Part shown: one piece after another, positions 48,229-60,033 of the stretch
How positions within the stretch are numbered: position 1 is the stretch's first letter
Layout of the letters: each line of letters begins with the position of its first letter
Assembly: GCF_000151315.2 (NCBI RefSeq)
Contig: NW_011887295.1
Span: 1,068,544 to 1,132,543 of the forward strand
Origin: Capsaspora owczarzaki ATCC 30864
Lineage: Eukaryota; Opisthokonta; Filasterea
Length of the DNA: 64,000 bases
Direction of reading: 5' to 3'
Position numbers and translations under genes: made by a program
Notes under the pieces: generated by a model
Told to the model about the DNA's origin: nothing
What the model saw: only the letters and a program-made list of their open reading frames with translations
Database searches by the model: none

Positions 48229-51012
48229 ATGCGTTGTAAGCCAAACCATTGGGATTGCCCTTCTCTCTCCCTCCCTCTCTGCTTTGCCCTCTGCGGCCGA
48301 ACTCCCTTCATGCTTGTATGACGAACAAGCACCACTTTTCGCATTTGCATCGATGCGGATGGGTCGCCGCCGAGGTCCCAGTGCGAACTGGCTCAAACCA
48401 TGTGGAAAGCACACATGGCGCCCTCAATCCATTCAGTCCCACTGCACCTCAGCCCCCCCACACACACACACACACCTCCTGCAAACGTGCTCTGTCTGTA
48501 TTGCTAATGCATTCATGTGTCTGTGCGTCTTTACAGCCCGAAGCAAGCGCGTGCCGCTCGCACTCAAGTACAAGATCAAGAAGAACGTCCGCGAGCACAA
48601 TCGCAAGCTCAAGAAGGGCGGCGGCGCGGGCGCTGCTCCGGGCCAGTCCACGGCGTCCAAGATCCGAAAGGACCCCGGCGTCCCCAACCTGTGGCCCTTC
48701 AAGGAACAGCTGCTCATCCAGCGCGAGGCCAAGCGTGAGCACGCCGACATGGTCAAACAAAAGCAAAAGGTGAGGCTTTGAGCGGAATCCGTCATCCATG
48801 TGCTCTCTCTCTCTCCTAGACTTCCAGTTCATCTCGGAGTGGAGAATGTGTATACTCCGTGTGTTGCAACACGAGTTTGATGGCTCGTATCTCTCAACGA
48901 TCTGCTCTACGACACGGTTTTCACTGTTTTTTGTTGTTGTTGTTTCTACGCGACTGCACAGCTTCAACGTGAAAAGCTGCTCGAAAAGCGCCGAAACGCA
49001 AGCATTGCTGACTTGCAGAAGGCTGCCAACAAGAAGCAGGCCGAGTTTGACAAGAAGCACAAGGGCGACGGCAGCAGCATGGATGTCGAGCACAACACTG
49101 GTCGCAGCCTCGAAATGTCTCGTCGCGCCTTCTACCGTGAATTCAAAAAGGTGAGGCATCTAGGCAGTTCTATTGAGTCATGTCCGAGAGCATCCAGTGA
49201 CTGATTTTTTTGCCACTTCTGTCTCTGTCTCTTTCTCTCTCTGCCTTAGGTCGTCACCTCCGCCGATGTTATTCTGGAAGTCTTGGACGCCCGTGACCCG
49301 CTCGGATGCCGATGCCCACAGATCGAAAAGCGCATCATGTCGCTGTCACCAAACAAGAAGATTGTGTTGGTTCTCAACAAGATTGACTTGGTGCCTCGTG
49401 AGGTGGTGGAAAAGTGGCTGAAGCACTTCCGCCTCGAATTCCCCACGATTGCCTTCAAGGCCTCGACCCAGAGCCAGCGCACCAACTTGGGCCACTCGAA
49501 CGTGTCGACCGCCACTGCCAGCTCGGATCTCCTTTCGTCCAGCGAGTGCTTGGGTGCCGACACGCTGGTCAAGCTCCTCAAGAACTACTCGCGCAACGCC
49601 GACATCAAGACGACCGTGACTGTGGGCATTATTGGCCAGCCCAACGTGGGCAAGTCGTCCATCATCAACTCGCTCAAGCGCAGCAAGGCCTGCAACGTTG
49701 GTCCCACTCCCGGCGTCACCCGTCAAGCCCAAGAAATCCACCTCGACAAGAACATCAAGCTGCTCGACTGCCCCGGCATCGTCTTCCCCGACGAGTCTGG
49801 CACCAGCAACCCCGACAACGTCTTGCGTGGCGCTGTTAAGATTGAGCAGATTGAGGATCCGGCAGCCCATGTCGAGATTGTCCTCAATCGCTGCCCCCGC
49901 GACAAGATTATGGAGCTCTACAACCTGCCCCTCTTCGAGAGTCCTGCCGAGTTTCTTGTGATGCTTGCGCAAAAGCGCGGCAAGTTGAAGAAGGTGAGTG
50001 TTTTTGGGGAGGGGGGGCGGCTCTTGCGCCATGCTTTGGTTTTCGTTTATTGTTTTGAGGGCTCATTTGTTTGCTTGTTTGTTTGCTTGTTTGTTTGTTT
50101 GTTTGTTTGTCGCGATAGGGTGGTGTCGCTGATATTGATGTCGTCGCCCGATCCATCCTCCAAGACTGGAACTCTGGTCGTATCCCTTACTACACGCTGC
50201 CACCAGCGGAAGACGCTAGCATTCACCTCAAGACCGAGATTGTTTCGACCTGGGGCAAAGAGTTTGACATGCAAAGCCTTGAGAAGGATCAGTCGACAAT
50301 TCTCGCCGGTTTGCGCACCGAGCGTGAGCAGGGTCTGTTCATTCCCATGAACGCCGGTGAGGCCAACCAGCTTGACGTTGATCTCGAGGAGCTGGACAAT
50401 CTCGCCTCTGACGAAGAGGAGGACGAGGACGACGATGACGAGGAGGATGCCGAGATGGAACAGGCTGAGCCCGAGGCTACTGGCGTTGGTCTCCAAAACA
50501 TTGCTGAAATTGCCTTGATCAAGGTATGACACAAACAAAAGGAGTTGAATTCTTTGGCTGGCTTTTCGTTTTTTGAAATCGTTTGTGATTCGATCTCACT
50601 TTTTTTGGTCTCGCGTCTTCCCCCCCCCCTTCCCTTTTGGACTTGATAGGGCAAGCAGAAGAAGGCTCTTGAAGAGTACCGTCAGGCACAAGGCGCTGCT
50701 GCACCTGTCGCGCAATTGTCAACCGCCGCCAAGCGACAGGCCGCGTTGATTGCCGCCGAAGACGCCCTCAACCCCCAGACTGGCAAGCAGCTCAAGAAGG
50801 CCCAGAAGAACAACAAGAAGGCACAACGTCGTAGCGCCCGCACTGGCGGAATGAACGTCGACGATGACGACGAAGAGCAGGATGACGAGCCGATGAGCGT
50901 TGCTCCCGCCAAGGCACGAGGAAACCGCTTTGCCGTGGCTGCTTTTGCCGATAACGATGGCGCGTATGACTTTGCGACAGATTTTACCGACAATGCCATG
51001 GACCAAGACTAA
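48229..51012 (+). CDS. GNL3: Nucleostemin/GNL3-family nucleolar GTPase
   Basis: Exons 48229-48235, 48537-48769, 48962-49150, 49250-49993, 50119-50523 and 50650-51012 give 646 residues. The basic N-terminus (R-S-K-R, K-Y-K-I-K-K-N-V-R-E-H-N-R-K-L-K-K, K-D-P-G-V-P-N) is the GNL3/Nug1 nucleolar region. The GTPase is circularly permuted: D-A-R-D-P-L-G-C-R-C-P and N-K-I-D (G4) come before G-Q-P-N-V-G-K-S-S (G1) and D-C-P-G (G3). An acidic Asp/Glu stretch and a Lys/Gln-rich tail end the protein. It acts in pre-60S ribosome assembly. The first coding exon is only 7 nt (ATG CGT T) before a strong GTAAGC donor; it completes a Ser codon with exon 2. Intron 4 contains a GTTT microsatellite. Confidence 0.93.
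50066..50110 (+). repeat. (GTTT)n microsatellite in GNL3 intron 4
   Basis: About 11 GTTT/GCTT units run to within a few bases of the acceptor region and probably serve as its T-rich tract. Confidence 0.9.
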
Positions 51013-51225
51013 GCGTCTTGGAAGTGTGATTTGTACTTTGTTGTGCTGTGGTTTTGTTTTTTCTTGAAATTTGGTGTTTGACTAATACACTGCCTGTTGT
51101 GTTTGTTTATCTTTGCAATCAGTTGAAAACCTCAATTTCGCTTTGTTGCAGTGATGAACAAATCTTTGCGGGGTTGCTTTTGAGTGGATTTATATGGATT
51201 AGCAGAACAACGAAACAAACGAGAT

Positions 51226-53190
51226 TTACTTGGCAGCCGCCTGGTACTTGGCGAAGAGCTCGCGAGCAATGATGAGTCGCTGGATTTGTTGGGTGCCTTC
51301 GTACAGTTGGAAAATCTTGGCATCTGCGAGGAAGAAAGAACAAAAAAAAAACAATCAAAGACAACAAACATAGTCAGAAGAATGATAGGAACAGCACACT
51401 CGCAGCAAAGTTTCTCGAAAAACTCACCGCGGTAAAGCTTGGAGACAACAGAGCCGCTGTTGAAGCCCAGACCGCCGTAGACCTGGATGGCATCGCTGGC
51501 GTTCTTGACGGCAGTGTCGCCAGCAAGGCACTTGGCAATCGAGGCGTAGTAGGTGTTGCGGTTGCCAGCGTCGAGCTCGGTGGCAGCGCGCCAGACGGCA
51601 AGACGGGAGGTCTCGACGCCGACAGCCATGTCGGCAATAATGTTCGAGACAGACTGGTGCTCGGCGATGGGCTTGCCGAAGGTCTTGCGCTGAAGAGCGT
51701 ACAGAACGGCCTCGTGGAGAGCACGGCGGGCCAGACCAAGAGCACCAGCAGCAACAGACGGGCGAGTGTGGTCGAAAGCGCCCATGGCGAGCTTGAAACC
51801 GCCGCCCTCAACGCCAACAACGTTGGAGGCAGGCACGCGCACGTCCTCAAAGGTAATGCCACGGGTGTCGCTGCAACGCTGGCCCATGTTGTCCTCCTTC
51901 TTGCCCTTGGTGATTCCGGGCGTGTCCGACTCGACAATGAAACCTAGGGGGGTAGGAACCAAACACACCAAATGAGCTCAAAGTCGAAGGGCGGGATGTC
52001 GGGAGTGGTACGCTGAGAATGTGAGAATTCCGGGGGGCGACTCACCAGTGAAGGCACGGCCAGTGGGAGTGTTGGCGTCGCCAGTGCGAGCCAGGACAAA
52101 GTACCAGTTGGCAACGCCACCGCCAGTAATCCTACCGTCGTCCAAAAACAAAAAGTAATCCAAACTCTGAGCACTCGCACGCAAGCGACATGAAACCCTA
52201 AGAAAACAAGCCCCAAACCCACTCCAATGCCTTACCACATCTTGGAGCCGTTGATAATGTACTCGTCGCCCTTCTTGACCGCGGTGGTCTTGAGGCCAGC
52301 GACGTCGGAGCCGGCGCCGGGCTCGGTCACGCAGTAGGCAGCCAGCAGGGGTGCCTCAGTCATGCGGCCAAGGTACTTCTTCTTGAGCACCTCGCTGGCA
52401 CCGAGGATGACGGGCGCCTCGGCAAGCGCGTTGGCCTCAAGGGCGGTGGACATGCCAGTGCAGCCGAACGCAAGCTCCTCGCAGATGAGGACGCCGTCCA
52501 TGCTGCCGAGGCCGAGGCCGTCGTACTGCTTGGGGATGTAGAGGTTGAGCTGTTTGTCGAAAGGGGTGGTTGTGTTGTTGATGTGTGAATGAGTGTGGAT
52601 CAAAAGTTTTCATGTTGCTTTGAAGTCGTGTTTCCTGGGTTGTCAACGTACCAAGCCGTTCTCCCAGGCCTTCTTGATGATTTCGTGGGGGTACTCGCCC
52701 GTGCGATCGTGGTACTCGGCCTGTTGTCAATGAGAGCAAATGAGCGCGGTTTAGTGTTGTGTTACATTGCGGTTTCACACACCAAGCAAAAGTCAAAGTC
52801 AAAGTGCAACTTTTTTTTTTTTTTTTTTTTTTTTTTGGAGATGGATCGAATTGCAGGATGATCATCAGGTTGTTGGTCCTGCCACCCCACCCCACCCCCC
52901 TTCCAAAGGTCGTCTCAAAGTAAACGCAATGCAACTCAACCAAATCCATAAAAAAAAATAAAAAAAATAAAAAAAACGAAATGTCAACTTCACGTGAAAC
53001 CCAAAAAATAAAAAAATAAAATAAAATAAAATAAAATAAAATAAAATAAAATAGCAGATAGTCGATCGTTTTTGTGTTTGTCGCTGTCGATAAAGTCGTC
53101 CGCATGAACAACAATCTGAACAGAGGATGAGTGCGAAACCGATGCACTGACATTGTTGGCGGCGAACAAAAGATTGAGAAAACGAGAAGG

Positions 53191-53221
<31 letters not shown>

Positions 53222-53703
53222 ATGTTGTTGTTGTTTTTGTGGCTGAATCCACAGTCTCGCCACAGTCTCCACAGTCAGTTGGACGATCGGCAACCCCCAA
53301 TGGAACGGGGGGACCCTTGGAGGCGACAGAAGCGGAAAAGCGTGAAAGGGGGAATTCAAACCTTAGGGATGATCTCGTTGGCGGCAAACTTGCGCGCAAC
53401 GTCCTGGAACTCGAGCTGCTCGGGAGTGAGGTTGAACGAAACGCCCGAAGCGACAGCGGCAGCAGCTTCGGCGGCACCGTGAGCGCCTGCAGCCACAGAC
53501 GGCGCGGCGGCGGCAGTCATGAACGTGCGGCGGGCAACAGTGCTCTGCAACGGCCAAATGCGAGAAGCAAAAGGAGAGACAGGTGACGCGGGGGGGGGCG
53601 GTGAGCGAAAACGAATAAAGGGCGCATGTTGGGATAGGAAGAACAACCAAAAACACCAAAAACACCAAAAAACAAGCATTACAAGAAGACGGCTAGCAAG
53701 CAT
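51226..53703 (-). CDS. ACADM: Medium-chain acyl-CoA dehydrogenase, mitochondrial
   Basis: Exons 53683-53703, 53362-53544, 52652-52720, 52236-52549, 52046-52131, 51428-51943 and 51226-51323 give 428 residues (human 421). The N-terminus ([15 protein letters not shown]) is a mitochondrial targeting peptide. Family marks are [37 protein letters not shown] and [11 protein letters not shown], the last with the catalytic Glu at the medium-chain position. The enzyme performs the FAD-dependent first step of fatty-acid beta-oxidation. The 641-nt intron (52721-53361) carries poly(T), an AAAAT microsatellite and poly(A). The gene converges on GNL3, 213 nt apart. Confidence 0.96.
52811..52836 (+). repeat. 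26-nt poly(T) run in ACADM intron
   Basis: A pure T run in the intron between exons 2 and 3. Confidence 0.93.
53012..53053 (+). repeat. (AAAAT)n microsatellite in ACADM intron
   Basis: About eight ATAAA units in the same intron, preceded by shorter A/T runs from 52949. Confidence 0.9.
53191..53217 (+). repeat. 27-nt poly(A) run in ACADM intron
   Basis: A pure A run about 355 nt from the poly(T) run of the same intron. On the sense strand it is poly(T), but it is too far inside the intron to be the acceptor tract of this exon pair. Confidence 0.93.
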
Positions 53704-53994
53704 GTTTTTGTAGGAAGTGTCTGAAACAACAAAGAAGTAAGACTGACTCACACACTCCCGAATTGAGTGAGCGGAAATGGTGTACTGTATCTCGAGAAAG
53801 TGGGAGAATGGATCAAAAAGCAGATGTGCTGTGAATGAGAGACAAAACAAGTCTCGAGTCTCGATCTCGCTCGACGCTTCACTCAAAGAGTCTATTGATT
53901 CAGTGAGACTCGTGGTCGAAAGGATCACGGGTGCAGGGAAACAAACAAAAAACAACTTCCACAACAACAGTTTGTATGACCGCGCAAGCAACCA

Positions 53995-56900
53995 TCACAA
54001 CCGCCACAACAACTCGGCCATCGCTTCCCACGTCGCCACGGCAAAACTGGCGGGCAGGCACATGAACACGGCATGCATGGCATTCACTGGATGCAGCAGC
54101 AGATAGCACATGGCCTTCTTGCGTGCGGCGGTGCCAGCGGGAGCATCCGACGAGAGCAACGCCAGCAAAGCTGGGTTGTACAATGCCAAAAACCGCCGAA
54201 GGAGCTTCTTGTCGCACCGAAACACGGACAAGTAGATGGGGATGAGGTCTGCCATCGGATCACCGACGCGGCTGTCGCCCAGATCGATAATGTGCGCCGG
54301 CACGTACGAGACCCGCGCAGCTTCCAGGGCCTCTGCCAGAGCTTGCGCGTTGCCAACGCCGATTTTCACTTCTACAGGGGCGTCGTCCACGTCTTCGTAG
54401 TTGTCGTCGTCATCGTCGTCATCATCTTCGCCGTTGTTGTCAACATCATCAAGACCGTGTGCAATACCAACGTCGTCTGCCTCATCGTCTTCGCTCGCGT
54501 CAGAATACTTGAGATCTGCGCCCCCTTTACCAACAATAGTCACGGTGGTGGTGACTGCGACATTGCGACGGCGCTGGGCAGCAAAGCTGAGCCCTCCTGC
54601 TCCACTGGGTTGAGTGCCTCGCTCTTTCTGCAGGCGACTGCGTCGCCGCATCTCTGCCGCCGAGATAAAGTGCGACACAGAGTTGCGAGGGCGCGTCGCC
54701 CCGGCAGCTTTGCGCTCGTTGGACGCGTGCTTGGACTTTGCCGACAATGTCCGACCACCACCGCCGCCAGCTCCGCGTCGCTCGACCATCAAGATGTTGG
54801 CAACGTGCACATCTCCGTGCAACAAGGCTGGAGGCACAGATTGGTCGACAAGCTCAGTCATGCTCGCTGGGAGATATGCAGGGAGTTGCTGAAGCAGCTG
54901 GAAGGGCAGCATCGACCAGAAGCAATGCAGATGGTAGCATTTGGCGAGTCGGGCTTCCAGTTCCGCCAGAGCAGGGGCCCAACTCTCAGACAGGACATGT
55001 GGTGCGCCTGCAGAAAGATCATCGCCGAGTCCCAGCTTGTGCAACCGTGTCAAATTACTCGACAAAAACTCGACCAGCGCATCGTAATTGATGGCACTGT
55101 CGTCTTCCACATCCTCCATGGGAATGCCTGCTTTGGCTTCGAGAATGGTGTACGGCCACCGCCAAACAATCGGCGCAGTCACGTGTTGGTCGCCATTGTT
55201 CGGCGTGGCCATGGCAGCTGGAGTCGTCTCGCTCGGTGCAGTCGCGCCATCACTCGAATCTGGCACAGAAACAACGGCATCGTTGTGCTTGAAATGATGC
55301 CCATTCACGGCACGGATTGGAACAGAGTCGGGCGCATTATTGAACTGAGTCCGACGCTTGCTCTGCTCGTTGGAGACATGCACCGCTGGAATCCACGCAT
55401 CAAAGGCATGGGTGGGGTCGGTGGGTGCTGTTTGAGCCACTTCTTGCTCAGAGTGCAGCATGCCATGGCCCAGCAAACGAGGGAAGATTTTCGACAACTT
55501 GGGATCGAGGGCAATCCGCTCCAATGCCGCGACCTCGTGGGTGTAGGGGTCCGACTCGCGCGACCTGAACGAATAAAACTTGACGTAGCAGTTTTGGTCG
55601 CACTGAAAGACAGGATTCTCGCCATGCTGCACATTCTTGATGGCAAAGTCGGCAGGAAGCGCCAGATTTGTGTTGGGCGAATCGAGAGATGGACGTGTTG
55701 GTGACGTTGGCGTTGACAGGTGAGGCTCGCCTTCCGGAAGCAGCAGCCCGTGTCGAACCAGCACCCTGCCAACGCGATTGCGCCAAGGTGACTCCTTCAA
55801 ATTCGTCAGACGATGCATGAACTCTGCCTTGCTCGCAACTCCCTCTTGGAGCAAAGCCCTCTCGCAAAACAATTTGGTGTCTGCGAGCTCGGGCTGCTTG
55901 ACGAGGAGCGATTGCAGGAATTCCTTGTATCTGCGATGCGGTCTGAGGTCTCCGAGGGCGTCTTCCAGGTTGTTGACGTTCAAGTAGTTCTGTGAGAGTG
56001 ACAACACAGAGGGAGAGAAGAAAATCATTGAGTGTGGGTTGTCGACCTTGCTGAGCTTGTCGAGTGTGAGCATGTTACCCACCTGTGTCACGGCGCAAGT
56101 ATAGTCCAGATTGAGGACCATGTGCCACCAGCCTCTGCACCAAGAATGCAAGGAGAATGGAAGGTTGAGCAAAGTAAATATGGAGAATGAAAAGCGTTTG
56201 GAGGGCACTTACGCAGGGACGGAGATCGTTTCGCCAGGATGTTGAACGCACTCAATTGGCTTTTCTTCTGGGTCGAGGAACGGATAGACCTCCAGGTACC
56301 ACAGCAACGATGGCGGCGCGTTGAAATCGACAATGTTGCCGTGGTCGTCAAATATGGCCTCAACGCCTAGTACACAGGCGCGTCAGCCCTCGCATCATCA
56401 CAAGCTCACAACCAAATCTAACAGTAGCAAAACTGCCATACCGGGAGGGATTTGGCCAGGAGGATACAAGGCCCAGCGCTTGCGACCAGCAATCAGCGAG
56501 TTCCAGGCTGAGGTGTGCGTGGGGTCGACATGCCAAGATGCTCCCGAACGAGGTGGTCCAATTACAATCCTATCAAGGCGGTATCAAAAGAATGGTGAGA
56601 ACACTGCGCATTCACCAAGGAGCACCCTTTTGAACATACCAGCGAAAATCAGGTCGTTCGTTCCCGAAAAATGCCAGATAGTCGTGATCAAGGAACATCT
56701 TCGGCACCTGCAGACAATAGCCAAACACATGTTCAGTGCGCCTCGTCAATGAGGAGATGCGAAATGCAGGATCGGTTACGCCAACAATCAACGCGTTCAC
56801 CTTGTACTCGTGAAGCATTTCTGGACAGTTTCCGCCGACGTGCGAGTCAAACACGTAGAGGGGAACTTCGTCGCGCTGACTTGCCAAGTAGGCGCAGTAA

Positions 56901-57871
56901 TCCTTGAGCGTCATTCGAACGCTGAACGGCGCGTTGGTGGAGACGCGGAACTGGACGTTTGGGTAGCGCTCGGCCAGTCGCTCAAGCGACCACTCTGTGA
57001 AAGCGGGCCAGCCCTCGCAGACATTGGTGAGAATGAGTGGAAGCACCGGCTCGTCAAAGCCGCGACGCCACTGCTCGGGGGTGAGGGCCGGGACTGCTGT
57101 GCTCGAGGCGACGTCTGGATATCCGTCCTCAGGATCGATTAGGCGATACCGCGGCACGCTTTGGATGGCCGGGACGTAGTCGCTCAGTGTCATGTTTCGC
57201 CGACACCATTGCGCATAGAGGAAGAGCGATTCAATGCCCTGAATGTAGATTGGAGGCGGCAACTTGTCCATCGGCGTGTCGCGTCCTGCGAGGGTTGTCC
57301 ATTTCCAGCTCCCTGGCATTGAAAATAAACAGCAGCGGTTTTTGTTGAGATGGCGTGACGGGTCGTTTGCTTTTGTGATTCAACCAGCAATCGATTGAGA
57401 GGGAGCTGGGGGGAGTGAGAGGAAAGGGGTGTGGTACCTTTGTAGACGAAATCACCGCGACGCTTTGCCAGACAGTGGTTCATCCACAATTCCTCGTCGC
57501 TGCACAGCACGTAGAACATTGGCGAGACTTGAGATGCACTGTCGGGAGCACCGTGAGACCAAGAATGAGTTTGATGACCGCATTTGATTCAGCCACAGTC
57601 ACCAGGAATTCGCCTCTTCCCCACTTCCCCCAACTCGCCTGCGCAGCTCGTCGATGGTCAGGTAGCCCATGATCTCCAGGAGCATCTCGTCAGTGAGGGC
57701 TGCCAGCGAGCCCAGGCCGAGCTCTCGTCGCTTCGTGACTGGCGTTGCTGCTGCCTTCCTTGCCTTCCTGTTCTTGCTGGTTGTCACTGGCTTTGGTTGG
57801 CGATCTGCCGCTCGAGCCTTGCTGGACGACGCGGCCGCAGTCATGCTGGTTGCAGACGCAGCTCGAGTCAT
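53995..57871 (-). CDS. F-box / JmjC / aminoglycoside-phosphotransferase-like fusion protein
   Basis: Exons 57639-57871, 57438-57538, 56801-57312, 56640-56707, 56442-56569, 56213-56366, 56083-56134 and 53995-55989 give 1080 residues. An in-frame ATG at 57940 would add 23. An F-box comes first ([13 protein letters not shown], then V-S-P-M-F-Y and E-L-W-M). A JmjC domain has Fe(II) ligands H-V-D in [12 protein letters not shown] and the distal His in [12 protein letters not shown], hence a likely active 2-oxoglutarate oxygenase of the JMJD6 type. The C-terminal third has a kinase-like Brenner motif H-G-D-V-H-V-A-N and I-I-D-L-G-D-S, as in aminoglycoside phosphotransferases. This order matches Arabidopsis JMJ21, from memory. 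The first intron appears to be GC-AG. Confidence 0.86.
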
Positions 57872-58480
57872 TGTTGAGTGACGGAGTGAGTGAACTTGGT
57901 TCAGATTGATGCGAACTTGTTGGTTCCAAACGCAAACCATTCTGACTGGACTCCTTGCTGAGCCAATTTGAGATGAGTTTCTGGTTCACAAACCTCAAAA
58001 GGCAAGACGTGGTTGTCTTGAGTTCTGCTCGGAGCGGCTGCGATCGTGACGTCGTCGTGAACCTGGAAGACTTTTGGCCTGGGTCAACAGATTTCGTCTC
58101 CCTCTCTCTCCCCCCCCCTCCTTTCTACTGTAGTCTGGACTCTTTGTGAACCCCCGTTTGCCGACTGCTCCTTCCTGCTTGCTTCAGAGCGCAGTCTCAG
58201 AGGGGTGTGGTGGTGGTTTGGGACGTATAACCCTCTCATCCGAATTCTCTGCCAGTGTTCTCACTCGCTGTCGACCCTCCCCTTTTTTTTGTTCTCCCTT
58301 CATTCTCGCTCCACATCACGACATCAATGCAGTGCTAGCTGAGGACGTAGAAACTCTCGCGCCCATGTTTTGTGATCCATTTGAACTTTTGTTGTGAACA
58401 AACGAAATGAAAATGCCAAAAGAAGGCAAAACTCAACATTTTCAATTCGATTCCATTCCTCCTTTTTTTCTTTTTAAACA
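57872..58480. promoter_or_regulatory. Divergent promoter region, JmjC fusion / GYP-repeat gene
   Basis: These ~609 nt lie between divergent starts (or 540 nt if the upstream ATG at 57940 is used). The region includes C/T-rich stretches near 58098-58130 and 58270-58300, and T-rich sequence in the last 30 nt before the GYP-repeat ATG. No gene was seen. Confidence 0.45.
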
Positions 58481-60033
58481 ATGTCTCATCAGGTTTGTTT
58501 CTTCGCTTCTTCTACTTCTACTTCGTTCTTCTTGTTCTTGTTCTGCTTGCCGAGTTCATTCATCCTTGTCATTGTGCGATGATGGTCGCGTTGGTGATGA
58601 TTGGGGATGGGATGGCTGGATCGGCTTTTGCTCGTGTTCGAAGCGGTGATGACGCTGTTTGTCATTGTGATTCGCATTTTTTATCCATTTTCCTTTTTGT
58701 TTGGCTCTTGCTTCGCTGCCATTCGCCTGCACTCTGACTGCAAAGCAACAACTGCGCAATGCGGTCAGACTCAAGCAAACTCTCATCACGACATCGAGAG
58801 GGACCCCTTCAAAGGGACGGGTGTGGATGGAAGGAATTGTAGCGCTTTTTCAAATTTTCAAAAGTCCTCTGTTCTTCTGCTTTGTCCTTCACTATACTAC
58901 ATTGCGCACGACACTCCATTGTATATTGAATGGCAATCATCGCTTGTTTGTACTCTGTTGAATTCGTTGCTCACTGTTTTTGTTTTGTTTTTTGCGTTTC
59001 TGTTTATCTGTTTGTTTCTTTTTTTGTTTCTTGGTTTTTTAGGGTAACGAAATCGAACAGCAACCTCGCTTTTGACTATTTGACTACGGATGCTCATCCA
59101 AACAATCTAATAATCTGAAATTCATGATGCTCACTGAAATTGTCGCTTGTTCGTTGTTTTTGTGTCGAAATGCGTTCCAATTCCCGTTTCCATCAACTTG
59201 AAAAACAAAAAAATGCAGGCTACGGTAAGAATCTCAGCTTTTGCTCATACTGCAAATATCATACTTGAATGTGTTGCTGCAAACATTCGCTGACTGACTC
59301 GCCATCCATCAGGTGCTCCTCCCGGCGCCTATCCTGGTTATCCCGGTGGCCCTCCTCCAGCGGGTTACCCTGGTGGCCCGCCGCCCGCTGGCTACCCTGC
59401 TGGCTACCCTGCCCCCGGCTACCCCGGTAAACACAGCGCGCATCCTCTCTGTCCCTGTTCTGATGAGTGACTTGCCAAGCAATGAGTTCGTTCCAACTCA
59501 AGCGAATGCCTTTGCCTTGACTGTTTGTTGCACAGGCTATGGCGCGCCTCCGCCTGGCGCCCATCCCCCTGGCGCGTACGGCGCTCCTCCTCCGGGAGCC
59601 TATGGCGCTCCGCCGCCTGGTGCGTACGGCGCCCCTCCGCCTGGCGCTTACGGCGCACCCCCTGGAGCGTACGTCGTCCCTCACGGCGCCCCTCCTGGCG
59701 CTTATGGCGTTCCTCGTGAGTCTTGTGCTCGTTTTGTTTGCTGGTGTTGTGTTGGTGTGCCTTTTATGAAAGTTGTGCTCACTGGGTTCTGCTTTGGTTT
59801 TTTTCTTTTTTTCCTTTTGGTTTGTTGCCCACTCCGTGTTGCTTCATTCAGCCCACGGCGTTGTCGTGACCCCTGCTCATTACCCCGGCGCAACGGTTGT
59901 GCACACCAGCCACGGCTACGGCTACCACGGCAAGCACAAGCACAAGCACAAGGGCTTCAAGCTCAAGTTCAAGCGTGGCTTCAAGCACAAGTTTGGCAAG
60001 TTCAAGAGGCACAAGTTTGGCAAGTTCAAGTAA
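58481..60033 (+). CDS. Gly-Tyr-Pro repeat protein with His/Lys/Phe-rich basic tail
   Basis: The certain exons are 59313-59426, 59536-59715 and 59852-60033. They encode G-Y-P-G-G-P-P-P-A repeats, then G-A-Y-G-A-P-P-P repeats, then a tail of K-H-K-H-K-H-K-G-F-K-L-K-F and K-F-G-K-F-K. XYPPX-type repeats with such a tail occur in plant glycine-rich A3-type proteins and similar protist proteins; function unclear, perhaps membrane or RNA-associated. The exon at 59313 needs a phase-1 predecessor. The best reading uses ATG 58481-58492 (M-S-H-Q), a single base at 59043 and 6 nt at 59219-59224. That spells M-S-H-Q-G-Y-G-A-P-P and gives 164 residues closing in frame. The tiny exons are predicted only, so the first 6 residues are uncertain. 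Confidence 0.7.

Noticed and set aside
59213-59224. ATG at 59213 as start of the Gly-Tyr-Pro gene (M-Q-A-T)
   Set aside because: It joins the next exon in phase 0, giving a frame without Gly-Tyr-Pro repeats that stops early in the last exon.
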